Assembly: GCA_037956075.1 (NCBI GenBank)
Contig: CP138327.1
Coordinates: 868,001 to 932,000, forward strand
Direction of reading: 5' to 3'
Source of the DNA: Catillopecten margaritatus gill symbiont
Lineage (GTDB): Bacteria; Pseudomonadota; Gammaproteobacteria; PS1; Pseudothioglobaceae
DNA length: 64,000 nt
Position 1 is the first letter of the stretch. The number at the start of each line of letters is the position of its first letter. The notes beneath the pieces are model-generated. The model searched no databases. It worked only from the letters and a program-made list of their open reading frames with translations, and was not told the origin of the DNA. The position numbers and the translations under genes are program-made. This document shows positions 47,786 to 57,276 of this stretch, one piece after another.

Positions 47786-48005
47786 TAAGTGAGCTTTTAT
47801 GCCAGGCAGTTAGTTGTTTTGAGACGCTTTCACATTTGTCATTCAATCCAGCAAATTTTTTAATATTAACCTGTTTAAGATCACGCAACAATCTCAATAA
47901 AACCCGTATCACTTCAATATTTTCTCTAGCTTTTACAATATGCTTAACTTTGTCTTTTCTGCTATTAGCCCGATAAATATTAATAATCATTTCAATGGTT
48001 TCTTT
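47772..48005 (-). pseudogene. avd: Avd-like DGR accessory protein (four-helix bundle), 5' end cut off by IS30
   Basis: About 78 native residues: KKETIEMIINIYRANSRKDK, then KARENIEVIRVLLRLLRDLKQVNIKKF, then ESVSKQLTAWHKS. This is the pattern of the PF05635/Avd four-helix-bundle family, whose DGR members bind the reverse transcriptase and are needed for mutagenic retrohoming. The upstream codons come from the inverted repeat of IS copy 2 at ~48006, so the first third of the gene is missing. It lies downstream of adhesin B on the same strand, the order target-avd found in DGRs. Four-helix-bundle relatives outside DGRs exist. Confidence 0.75.
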
Positions 48006-49136
48006 TTTAATTCGCATCATAAGTGCACTACTAAGTAATAGCATTAGTATTCCTTGTTAAACTCTTTGGTCAAGCCAAAAGCAAAATACACCAAGCCTTT
48101 GAATAAAATCAGAGGTCTCAATCCTAATACATTGATTTGCTTAAACTAGCTAAAGCCATATTTAACAGCAAAAAAATATTGAAAAAAGGCATTACATCGC
48201 GATTGGAATTAAACAAGCATGTCTAAGAATAAAATCGCTAAACAGCGAGCCACTCTACCATTATTAGAGAGATTGCCCGTAACACGGGCAAGCGAGGCTA
48301 TCGATACAATCAGGCTAATGGCTTTGCGCAGCAAAGACATCAAGCCAAAGATAAGTTTGTTAAATTAACCATTGAGTGTAAACGCTTGATTGACAATTGT
48401 CTAAAACTTGATTGGTCGCCTGAACAAGTCTGTGGTTGGCTTAATGCCAACAATGTCATTCAACTTCACCATGAGAGCATCTATCGTTATTTGCTCAAAG
48501 ATAAAGCAGATGGTGGCTTGTTATATCAACACCTCAGACATCAGGGTTCGCCTTATAGAAAGTATTATGGTTCACCGTGGCATAATCGCACAGGCATTCC
48601 CAATCGTCTTAGATATTGACCAGCTACCTGACTCAGTTACTAATCGCACAAGTTCGACATTGAGGCGCCACGATTATTGGTAAAGCCCACAAAGGTGCCA
48701 CGTACCGCTGGTATGAGCGCATATGCCCGCTTAACTGGCGCCTCCCAATAATAGCAAAAACAAAGACGGTGTTAGTGTTGCCATCAATACCTTGCTTCAG
48801 CCTATTAAGGGTTTTGTACATTCAATTACCTATGACAATGGCAAGGAGTTCGCAGGACATGAGAAAATTAATAAAACAATCCATTGTAAGAGTTACTTTG
48901 CTAAGCCTTACCATAGCTGGGAACGTGGACAAAACGAAAACGCTAACGGCTTATTACGGCAATACTTCCCAAAGACAATATCTTTGGTAAATATTGCTTA
49001 CAATGAAGTTAAAATAGCAGTGAATAAATTAAATTCTAGACCGAGAAAATGTCTAGGATTTAAAACACCTTACCAGGTGTTTTTTGAGATGACGGGTGTT
49101 GATGCTCGTCAATTGGGAGTTGTCACTTATTTTAAA
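48006..49136 (+). mobile_element. IS30-family insertion sequence, copy 2 (corrupted)
   Basis: The left inverted repeat is present (ATTCGCATCATAAGTGCACTACT from ~48009), while the right end is altered (GTTGTCACTTATTTTAAA in place of the terminal repeat). The transposase is broken: its start is missing (48150-48190), there is an internal deletion near 48240, and 48560-48750 is scrambled; open pieces are 48386-48619 and 48792-49151. Long stretches remain identical to copies 1 and 3. The scrambled part blends in words from the adhesin 3' end. Confidence 0.85.
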
Positions 49137-49151
49137 ATACAACTACTTTAG
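48792..49151 (+). pseudogene. IS30 transposase C-terminal fragment (copy 2)
   Basis: Residues corresponding to the last third of the intact transposase (LLQPIKGFVHSITYDNGKEF ... TPYQVFFEMTGVDARQLGVV) with the second catalytic D and the E. The upstream catalytic D region is destroyed, so the product cannot be active. Confidence 0.85.
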
Positions 49152-49548
49152 CTTTTTTTTTGCTATCTTTATTGTAAATTAAAACCTGCCTTACATTCGT
49201 AACCTGAGGCAATTCCTCACGTCAACAAGTGGCTATCAAACCCAAAACCCAACAAAAATTATTAACTTGTTAAGTTCGGGGGGTTTTGCCTCTACAGTAA
49301 ATATAATTTGTAAAGTTTCACCTACTCATCACCAAATGTAAGATTCTTTTATCCTCATTTTTTTAATGATACTGCTAGTCTTAACCATTAGTGCCATTAA
49401 CAAATGAGAGAATGTTTGGATTTATAAACCTCACTTGTTTAATCCTTAAACTAAACAACGCCGGGCTGATTAACTCATTTATTCTCAATGCTGTAATGTT
49501 AAATGCCCTTCCTTAAATGTCTTAACTCCTTGTTATGTAATAAAAAAC
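49137..49548. other. Noncoding spacer between IS copy 2 and adhesin B
   Basis: 412 bases matching 39413-39824. No gene seen. The adhesin B terminator (49539-49568) and hairpin array (49573-49655) follow. Confidence 0.5.
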
Positions 49549-49568
49549 CACCCAAGCAAGCTTGGGTG
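49539..49568 (-). terminator. Terminator of adhesin B
   Basis: Same stem as in module A: CACCCAAGC/GCTTGGGTG at 49549-49568 with plus-strand A's at 49542-49547, i.e. a T tract in the minus-strand transcript. Confidence 0.85.
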
Positions 49569-49572
49569 ATGA

Positions 49573-49655
49573 ATACCCCGCAAGGGGGTATAAATACCCA
49601 GCCATTCGGCTGTGTTTAGTTGCACTTTTAGTGCAACTTATGCCAGCTTCGCTGG
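49573..49655. repeat. Hairpin array downstream of adhesin B
   Basis: Exact copy of the four-hairpin array at 39849-39931, including the GCGAAGC mini-hairpin (49643-49655) 22 bases after the stop codon. Confidence 0.7.
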
Positions 49656-49676
49656 TCGAAGTGCCAAAGTGTCGAA

Positions 49677-52600
49677 TTAATCCTTTAGACAGCGAACACT
49701 AAACCCGTACGCCTTATTGTTGGTACTGCGGTACACCGTGGCGCTACTGGTGTTCAGGTGGCGTCTGTAGGCATTACTACCTGACTCAGTACTACTCCAC
49801 AAGTACGTGTTGTCGCCACGATCGTAGAAACTACCATTGGTATTGCGGTAGCCCGCTAACTTAGCCTCGAAGCCACTAGAGCCACCTACTTTTAGTTTTG
49901 TTCCTTCATCAGTACCACGCCAACCCGTTGCTTCTTGATTAGCAACACTCATACCTAATTGACCTTCTAAGACTTTCCAATCAGCATCAGATGGCAAACT
50001 CCAGCCACTAGGACAAACGTTCATCGCTGCATCCCAAGTGTAGTAATAACCGTCTTCATCGCTTGTATCTCCAGAACCATTAGTACCCACATAAGCATTC
50101 CAATAATCCGTACCTAGAACATTATTTGTAGTAGGCACTAATGAAACATTAGATGCACTCCAAGTTTGAGTGCCGATGGTTATGCTGGCTAGTTCTACAA
50201 CATCTGTGACATTAACCGTAATATTAGCACTTTGTGACGTGGTGTCAGCTTTGGTGATCTGCACTGCTAGCGTGTAGCTAGTCGTGGTTTCAAAATCAAG
50301 CTGGTTGACATCGGCCACGGTGATTTGACCACTGTTGCTAATCGCAAAGGCGGTGTTAGTGTTACCGCTGGTAATGCTAAAGCCAGTTGGACTACCTGTG
50401 GTTACAAGAACTGCACCCACATTAGTTGCATTGGCAGAGTTCTCAGCAATAGAACGAGTTTGGGCACTGATCGAAACAGCACTACCCTCATTAACGTTAG
50501 TGACATTAACCGTAATATTAGCACTTTGTGACGTGGTGTCAGCTTTGGTGATCTGCACTGCTAGCGTGTAGCTAGTCGTGGTTTCAAAATCAAGCTGGTT
50601 GGCATCGGCCACGGTGATTTGACCACTGTTGCTAATCGCAAAGGCGGTGTTAGTGTTACCGCTGGTAATGCTAAAGCCAGTTGGACTACCTGTGGTTACA
50701 AGAACTGCACCCACATTAGTTGCATTGGCAGAGTTCTCAGCAATAGAACGAGTTTGGGCACTGATCGAAACAGCACTACCCTCATTAACGTTAGTGACAT
50801 TAACCGTAATATTAGCACTTTGTGACGTGGTGTCAGCTTTGGTGATCTGCACTGCTAGCGTGTAGCTAGTCGTGGTTTCAAAATCAAGCTGGTTGACATC
50901 GGCCACGGTGATTTGACCACTGTTGCTAATCGCAAAGGCGGTGTTAGTGTTACCGCTGGTAATGCTAAAGCCAGTTGGACTACCTGTGGTTACAAGAACT
51001 GCACCCACATTAGTTGCATTGGCAGAGTTCTCAGCAATAGAACGAGTTTGGGCACTGATCGAAACAGCACTACCCTCATTAACGTTAGTGACATTAACCG
51101 TAATATTAGCACTTTGTGACGTGGTGTCAGCTTTGGTGATCTGCACTGCTAGCGTGTAGCTAGTCGTGGTTTCAAAATCAAGCTGGTTGACATCGGCCAC
51201 GGTGATTTGACCACTGTTGCTAATCGCAAAGGCGGTGTTAGTGTTACCGCTGGTAATGCTAAAGCCAGTTGGACTACCTGTGGTTACAAGAACTGCACCC
51301 ACATTAGTTGCATTGGCAGAGTTCTCAGCAATAGAACGAGTTTGGGCACTGATCGAAACAGCACTACCCTCATTAACGTTAGTGACATTAACCGTAATAT
51401 TAGCACTTTGTGACGTGGTGTCAGCTTTGGTGATCTGCACTGCTAGCGTGTAGCTAGTCGTGGTTTCAAAATCAAGCTGGTTGACATCGGCCACGGTGAT
51501 TTGACCACTGTTGCTAATCGCAAAGGCGGTGTTAGTGTTACCGCTGGTAATGCTAAAGCCAGTTGGACTACCTGTGGTTACAAGAACTGCACCCACATTA
51601 GTTGCATTGGCAGAGTTCTCAGCAATAGAACGAGTTTGGGCACTGATCGAAACAGCACTACCCTCATTAACGTTAGTGACATTAACCGTAATATTAGCAC
51701 TTTGTGACGTGGTGTCAGCTTTGGTGATCTGCACTGCTAGCGTGTAGCTAGTCGTGGTTTCAAAATCAAGCTGGTTGACATCGGCCACGGTGATTTGACC
51801 ACTGTTGCTAATCGCAAAGGCGGTGTTAGTGTTACCGCTGGTAATGCTAAAGCCAGTTGGACTACCTGTGGTTACAAGAACTGCACCCACATTAGTTGTA
51901 TTGGCAGAGTTCTCAGCAATAGAACGAGTTTGGGCACTGATCGAAACAGCACTACCCTCATTAACGTTAGTGACATTAACCGTAATATTAGCACTTTGTG
52001 ACGTGGTGTCAGCTTTGGTGATCTGCACTGCTAGCGTGTAGCTAGTCGTGGTTTCAAAATCAAGCTGGTTGACATCGGCCACGGTGATTTGACCACTGTT
52101 GCTAATCGCAAAGGCGGTGTTAGTGTTACCGCTGGTAATGCTAAAGCCAGTTGGACTACCTGTGGTTACAAGAACTGCACCCACATTAGTTGCATTGGCA
52201 GAGTTCTCAGCAATAGAACGAGTTTGGGCACTGATCGAAACAGCACTACCCTCATTAACGTTAGTGACATTAACCGTAATATTAGCACTTTGTGACGTGG
52301 TGTCAGCTTTGGTGATCTGCACTGCTAGCGTGTAGCTAGTCGTGGTTTCAAAATCAAGCTGGTTGACATCGGCCACGGTGATTTGACCACTGTTGCTAAT
52401 CGCAAAGGCGGTGTTAGTGTTACCGCTGGTAATGCTAAAGCCAGTTGGACTACCTGTGGTTACAAGAACTGCACCCACATTAGTTGCATTGGCAGAGTTC
52501 TCAGCAATAGAACGAGTTTGGGCACTGATCGAAACAGCACTACCCTCATTAACGTTAGTGACATTAACCGTAATATTAGCACTTTGTGACGTGGTGTCAG

Positions 52601-55600
52601 CTTTGGTGATCTGCACTGCTAGCGTGTAGCTAGTCGTGGTTTCAAAATCAAGCTGGTTGACATCGGCCACGGTGATTTGACCACTGTTGCTAATCGCAAA
52701 GGCGGTGTTAGTGTTACCGCTGGTAATGCTAAAGCCAGTTGGACTACCTGTGGTTACAAGAACTGCACCCACATTAGTTGCATTGGCAGAGTTCTCAGCA
52801 ATAGAACGAGTTTGGGCACTGATCGAAACAGCACTACCCTCATTAACGTTAGTGACATTAACCGTAATATTAGCACTTTGTGACGTGGTGTCAGCTTTGG
52901 TGATCTGCACTGCTAGCGTGTAGCTAGTCGTGGTTTCAAAATCAAGCTGGTTGACATCGGCCACGGTGATTTGACCACTGTTGCTAATCGCAAAGGCGGT
53001 GTTAGTGTTACCGCTGGTAATGCTAAAGCCAGTTGGACTACCTGTGGTTACAAGAACTGCACCCACATTAGTTGCATTGGCAGAGTTCTCAGCAATAGAA
53101 CGAGTTTGGGCACTGATCGAAACAGCACTACCCTCATTAACGTTAGTGACATTAACCGTAATATTAGCACTTTGTGACGTGGTGTCAGCTTTGGTGATCT
53201 GCACTGCTAGCGTATAGCTCTTCGTGGTTTCAAAATCAAGCTGGTTGACATCGGCCACGGTGATTTGACCACTGTTGCTAATCGCAAAGGCGGTGTTAGT
53301 GTTACCGCTGGTAATGCTAAAGCCAGTTGGACTACCTGTGGTTACAAGAACTGCACCCACATTAGTTGCATTGGCAGAGTTCTCAGCAATAGAACGAGTT
53401 TGGGCACTGATCGAAGCACTACCCTCATTAACGTTAGTGACATTAACCGTAATATTAGCACTTTGTGACGTGGTGTCAGCTTTGGTGATCTGCACTGCTA
53501 GCGTGTAGCTAGTCGTGGTTTCAAAATCAAGCTGGTTGACATCGGCCACGGTGATTTGACCACTGTTGCTAATCGCAAAGGCGGTGTTAGTGTTACCGCT
53601 GGTAATGCTAAAGCCAGTTGGACTACCTGTGGTTACAAGAACTGCACCCACATTAGTTGCATTGGCAGAGTTCTCAGCAATAGAGCGAGTTTGGGCACTG
53701 ATGCTAAAATCCACTACGGTAGCAATCATATCAGCAGAAGTCACACTAGCATAATCAGCACCTGTAATAGTATGACTAATGGTTACAGTCTCATCAGTTG
53801 CATTAACATCAGCTACACCAGTGACTGTAACTGTTTGCGCTGTGCTCCAGTTAGCTGTGGTAAAGGTCATTACACCTGATACGGAGGCAGCACCGGTATC
53901 AGCACTCACTGGGGTGATCGTAACACTACCAGTTGGTTGCGTGTTAAGGACTACTGTGTAAGTTGTTACACCGTTTTCATCAAGAGTTACTGCGGTTTTA
54001 TTTAAAATAACACTAGGGGTGGTTGTTACAATATCTACATTGCCTGCATTAGTGTTTCCAGTATCTGATGTTGGGTTGTTAGCACCAGAGCCTGTTTTAA
54101 AATTGTTTATAGCTTGATTAAGATTAAGAGTTTTTCCTTGTCCATCTGCAATACCATCAATATCACCATCAGCCATATCAACAACAAGCTCTTGGATAGT
54201 TTCATTGGCGTGGATATTATCACCACCATTATTTGCAGTTGACTGTGTATCATCATGTCCTGCATTCTCAGACATTTGTGAGACTGCTGCTAGCACAGTA
54301 CCAAATTTACCCGCATCATCATTAGCGGCAGTGATAGTGTTAAGATCCGTTGGGATGGTGGCGGTAAAATCAACGCCACTTATACCAAATGCTGTTGCAA
54401 TTTGTGTATTTTTAGTGGTTATATCATTAGCTAAAGTACCAGCATTAGCTAATTGATAAGCAATTTCTGATAGAGGTGAGGCTAGAAGAATTAAGTCTCC
54501 TGTGCCTGAATAAATTTTTGCCGCTCTGAGCACTGGAGAGCTAGTAGTGGTCACACCTGTGGCTTCATCGATATAGGTACCAATGGCATTACAAGAGCTA
54601 GAAATTAGTCCAGTAGGTAGAACAACATTTGACAGTGTTACACTGCCATCAGCGCCTGTTACACCAGAGCCATTGGCAATAGCAACATTTGATGCATTGT
54701 AAAGTGTACAGGTAGAGCCTACTGTAGGAGCGTTGTATTCACCCAAAACCACGCTAACACCATTTAAGAGTTTTTCAATACGGATTTTGTTAGATCTTTC
54801 AACAAAGTCAAGATCGGTTAGGGTAACAATATTTGAGTTAGCAAAAGCTTGATCAGAGACTTTAAAATTAGTTAATGCTTCGCCATCTTTAAATGGCAGT
54901 TGTGCGCTTAGGCGTGCATAGCTTGCACGCTCAGCTGTGTTTGAGTTTTCAGTACCTATTTCTAGCGTAGTAGAAGGATTAAGCTCTATTTCAACACCTA
55001 AAATAGTACCTTTAATATTGTCGCCAACTTTGGCATCCCAATAATAGTGCGTGCCTTTGATTTTTGCCCAAGATAGATAAGGTACTTGACCCGTTAGTTT
55101 AATGTCATGTCCTGCTAGTGGCTCTTCAGTGTAATCACCAATAACTTTCTTATCTGACAATGGGTAGTATTTATTAATATTGGCACTAAAGTTAGCTCTT
55201 TGGTATTCCAAACCTAGCGATGCACGCTTGTGCTTAGACTCGGTTTCATAATCAGTGAATAGATTAATACCAGCAATAGACTGACCACCTTCAAGTAGGT
55301 AACGCTGTCCAAGGCCTAAATTAATAGTGTCACGGCGCTCACCATGGTTTTCACCAGAGTTAATTTGAGCTTGGATAAAAGTTAGCTCTGTTGAATCTGT
55401 ATTAAGCTCAGTCAATGGTTGAATGGTTTTAAGACTATATGTTGGGTTATTAGACTCTAATTTATGCACAGAGATTTCAGTTCTACCGTTGCCAATACTA
55501 TTAGCAAGTTCATTGGCTTTTTGATTAATAAAGCCTTCGGTTTTATTAATCACTGTGTTGTTGGCTTTATTTTTTAAATTATCAGTAATTTTTTTACCAA

Positions 55601-55865
55601 GCTGATTGGCATTGTCAGAATCTGTACCGCCCAAGGCATTACGAACAGAAGAGCCAATCTCTTTAAGGAGTGTATCAATTGTGTTTTCTTCTTTAACAGC
55701 TACTTGAGTATTGTTATCACTGTACTGTTGTCCAAGGTTAAGATAAGCTTCTTTGTCAAACTGGTTAATCTCACCACCTGAGGTAACGTTAAGTGATAGA
55801 GTCAAAGCGCCAAAAGCTAAAAAATGCTTAAGCCTGCTTAGCGCTCTAGAATGTGCCCCACCCAC
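49677..55865 (-). CDS. Adhesin B: giant inverse autotransporter with cadherin-like repeats and FISUMP tip
   Basis: 2062 residues in one open frame from GTG 55865. Order: hydrophobic export segment (KHFLAFGALTLSL, ~13-25), helical region, inverse-autotransporter barrel (~150-400), Ig-like and Calx-type regions (for example SVILNKTAVTLDENGVTTYTVVLNTQPTGSVTI), twelve 98-residue cadherin-like repeats, then a ~175-residue FISUMP/C-type-lectin-like tip (CPSGWSLPSDADWKVLEGQLG ... GFSVRCLKD). The barrel anchors in the outer membrane and displays the tip far from the cell. The native ATG used in copy A is deleted here with 9 bases of the array, so expression from this copy may be off or start at GTG. 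Confidence 0.9.
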   Translation of the reverse strand: MGGAHSRALSRLKHFLAFGALTLSLNVTSGGEINQFDKEAYLNLGQQYSDNNTQVAVKEENTIDTLLKEIGSSVRNALGGTDSDNANQLGKKITDNLKNKANNTVINKTEGFINQKANELANSIGNGRTEISVHKLESNNPTYSLKTIQPLTELNTDSTELTFIQAQINSGENHGERRDTINLGLGQRYLLEGGQSIAGINLFTDYETESKHKRASLGLEYQRANFSANINKYYPLSDKKVIGDYTEEPLAGHDIKLTGQVPYLSWAKIKGTHYYWDAKVGDNIKGTILGVEIELNPSTTLEIGTENSNTAERASYARLSAQLPFKDGEALTNFKVSDQAFANSNIVTLTDLDFVERSNKIRIEKLLNGVSVVLGEYNAPTVGSTCTLYNASNVAIANGSGVTGADGSVTLSNVVLPTGLISSSCNAIGTYIDEATGVTTTSSPVLRAAKIYSGTGDLILLASPLSEIAYQLANAGTLANDITTKNTQIATAFGISGVDFTATIPTDLNTITAANDDAGKFGTVLAAVSQMSENAGHDDTQSTANNGGDNIHANETIQELVVDMADGDIDGIADGQGKTLNLNQAINNFKTGSGANNPTSDTGNTNAGNVDIVTTTPSVILNKTAVTLDENGVTTYTVVLNTQPTGSVTITPVSADTGAASVSGVMTFTTANWSTAQTVTVTGVADVNATDETVTISHTITGADYASVTSADMIATVVDFSISAQTRSIAENSANATNVGAVLVTTGSPTGFSITSGNTNTAFAISNSGQITVADVNQLDFETTTSYTLAVQITKADTTSQSANITVNVTNVNEGSASISAQTRSIAENSANATNVGAVLVTTGSPTGFSITSGNTNTAFAISNSGQITVADVNQLDFETTKSYTLAVQITKADTTSQSANITVNVTNVNEGSAVSISAQTRSIAENSANATNVGAVLVTTGSPTGFSITSGNTNTAFAISNSGQITVADVNQLDFETTTSYTLAVQITKADTTSQSANITVNVTNVNEGSAVSISAQTRSIAENSANATNVGAVLVTTGSPTGFSITSGNTNTAFAISNSGQITVADVNQLDFETTTSYTLAVQITKADTTSQSANITVNVTNVNEGSAVSISAQTRSIAENSANATNVGAVLVTTGSPTGFSITSGNTNTAFAISNSGQITVADVNQLDFETTTSYTLAVQITKADTTSQSANITVNVTNVNEGSAVSISAQTRSIAENSANATNVGAVLVTTGSPTGFSITSGNTNTAFAISNSGQITVADVNQLDFETTTSYTLAVQITKADTTSQSANITVNVTNVNEGSAVSISAQTRSIAENSANTTNVGAVLVTTGSPTGFSITSGNTNTAFAISNSGQITVADVNQLDFETTTSYTLAVQITKADTTSQSANITVNVTNVNEGSAVSISAQTRSIAENSANATNVGAVLVTTGSPTGFSITSGNTNTAFAISNSGQITVADVNQLDFETTTSYTLAVQITKADTTSQSANITVNVTNVNEGSAVSISAQTRSIAENSANATNVGAVLVTTGSPTGFSITSGNTNTAFAISNSGQITVADVNQLDFETTTSYTLAVQITKADTTSQSANITVNVTNVNEGSAVSISAQTRSIAENSANATNVGAVLVTTGSPTGFSITSGNTNTAFAISNSGQITVADVNQLDFETTTSYTLAVQITKADTTSQSANITVNVTNVNEGSAVSISAQTRSIAENSANATNVGAVLVTTGSPTGFSITSGNTNTAFAISNSGQITVADANQLDFETTTSYTLAVQITKADTTSQSANITVNVTNVNEGSAVSISAQTRSIAENSANATNVGAVLVTTGSPTGFSITSGNTNTAFAISNSGQITVADVNQLDFETTTSYTLAVQITKADTTSQSANITVNVTDVVELASITIGTQTWSASNVSLVPTTNNVLGTDYWNAYVGTNGSGDTSDEDGYYYTWDAAMNVCPSGWSLPSDADWKVLEGQLGMSVANQEATGWRGTDEGTKLKVGGSSGFEAKLAGYRNTNGSFYDRGDNTYLWSSTESGSNAYRRHLNTSSATVYRSTNNKAYGFSVRCLKD
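49681..49826 (-). other. Candidate DGR variable repeat (VR) in adhesin B
   Basis: Counterpart of 39957-40102. Variable codons here read GAT, GAC, AAC, TAC, AGA, CAC, AGC and AAC (coding order). Flanking sequence on both sides is identical to module A, so the change is confined to the FISUMP tip. Confidence 0.75.
50204..53702 (-). repeat. Tandem 294-bp repeats in adhesin B (12 copies)
   Basis: Twelve cadherin-like units in frame. One unit is 3 bp shorter (GSASI). Like module A, units are almost identical; the two arrays differ by two units, which shows that copy number changes. Confidence 0.92.
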
Positions 55866-55929
55866 CCACGCAACATGGGTAATTAGGTTAGTGGCATTAT
55901 AATTAGTTGAACAGGCGTTTTTTAATAGT

Positions 55930-55991
55930 GTTAATCGTTAATCGTTAATCGTTAATCGTTAATCGTTAATCGTTAATCGTTAATCGTTAAT
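55930..55991 (-). repeat. Heptanucleotide tandem repeat upstream of adhesin B (8 full units)
   Basis: Eight CGTTAAT units at 55936-55991 plus a 6-base partial unit. Compared with module A, nine bases including the ATG and the AAA codon next to it are missing at the gene-proximal edge. Confidence 0.95.
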
Positions 55992-56384
55992 AAAATTATG
56001 TTGTGTATTATACCGTAACTATTTAACTATTTAACTATTTTTTTTGCTTTTAGACTAGAAAGCCTAATAAAAATCTTTATAAGCAAGGATTATGGAAAAA
56101 AATAGGAAGATAAAGAATAGAGCAAGCCATAAGAGTGTCAATATATTTACAACTTGAAACATTTTCTACTGAAGCGGTAGTCAAACATTCGCCTTATGTT
56201 GAGCTATGCTTTTTAGCTCTTTTGTGTCTATATTTATTTAAATAAATGCCATCTTCTAGGGTGTTATAATGAAAAAAATATTTTTTTTAAATACTATACA
56301 AGTATGATTAATGACTGTCCAATCCCCTCTCCTAACATGGAGCTTGAAAAGCAAGCTTCTAATAATTAATTAAAAGAATAGATT
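55992..56384. other. Divergent intergenic region of module B
   Basis: 393 bases without a gene, matching 46887-47279 (one base differs: TATTATACC versus TATTTTACC). Holds the promoters of adhesin B and of the + strand gene at 56385; no clear operator. Confidence 0.5.
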
Positions 56385-57266
56385 ATGATAACAATTAACG
56401 GCATGAATAAAGATGAGTTAAAAACCCTGCTAAATGAAACTGTTGACAAAATCAACAAAATTGATACGGCTCATAGTAACATTTTCTTACAACATACTGA
56501 GGCTCAAAACTTAATAAACGGTTTGAATACTGGAGACCTTCAAGGCAAAGTTAATAACGTAAACAATTTTAACACCTCAGTAGAAGACAATAAAAACACC
56601 ATAGCAGTCAACCTGACAGATTTCACCTCAACCTACACCAACTTTAAACAGAAAAAAAATGAGTTGTTTGGCAATGAAGATAACGAAAATGACAATGGAA
56701 GTATAGCTGAAATTACAAATAAGCTCAATAAACAGCAAGAGCAGCACGATGCATTATTAGGTGAAATTAATAAACTTATGCCGAATGCTACAACCGTTGC
56801 AATTGCAAATAGTTTTAGAAAAAAAGCTAAAAATTTTGTGATAACCAGAATATTATGGGAAGCTATCACTATAACAATATTCAGTGCCGGCCTTTATTAT
56901 TTCTACGAAAATCCAATTCATATTGATATGAATAATTTAAAATTAGAAGTGCTATTTGCACAGTTTATCCCACACACCCCATTCACAATGATCTGTGTGT
57001 GGTTTCTTGTATTTGCTGGACACCGAAGAGCTGAAGCTAAAAAATTAGAAGAATCTTACAAACACAAACAAGTTATAGCTGAATCTTACACTGGATATCG
57101 AGAAACCATTAAAGACTTAAAAGAGCCTGAAGAACTATCAAAGCAGCTTATGGAGAACTTGTTAACAGCAATTAGCAAAGACTCTAGTGATTTTCTAAGT
57201 TCAAAAGGTGAGAGTCACCCTATTGCAGATGCTGTATCATCACACAAACCAGAAAATGGCAATTAA
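56385..57266 (+). CDS. Unknown protein: coiled coil with two membrane segments
   Basis: 293 residues, not recognised. Residues 1-~125 are a polar, Asn/Lys/Glu-rich coiled coil (NKINKIDTAHSNIFLQHTEAQNLINGLN; EDNENDNGSIAEITNKLNKQQEQ). Two hydrophobic segments follow, TRILWEAITITIFSAGLYYFY (~155-175) and TPFTMICVWFLVFAG (~195-212), then a second Lys/Glu-rich helical region. It is divergent from the adhesin and shares its promoter region in both modules. It may be an inner-membrane helper or unrelated cargo. Confidence 0.8.
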   Translation: MITINGMNKDELKTLLNETVDKINKIDTAHSNIFLQHTEAQNLINGLNTGDLQGKVNNVNNFNTSVEDNKNTIAVNLTDFTSTYTNFKQKKNELFGNEDNENDNGSIAEITNKLNKQQEQHDALLGEINKLMPNATTVAIANSFRKKAKNFVITRILWEAITITIFSAGLYYFYENPIHIDMNNLKLEVLFAQFIPHTPFTMICVWFLVFAGHRRAEAKKLEESYKHKQVIAESYTGYRETIKDLKEPEELSKQLMENLLTAISKDSSDFLSSKGESHPIADAVSSHKPENGN

Positions 57267-57276
57267 GGATTAAATT

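Noticed and set aside
40480-53702. 294-bp direct repeats as a CRISPR array or many small + strand genes
   Set aside because: Repeats have no unique spacers and are in one long minus-strand frame. The recurring + strand frames of 67-78 residues are shadows of the repeat unit.
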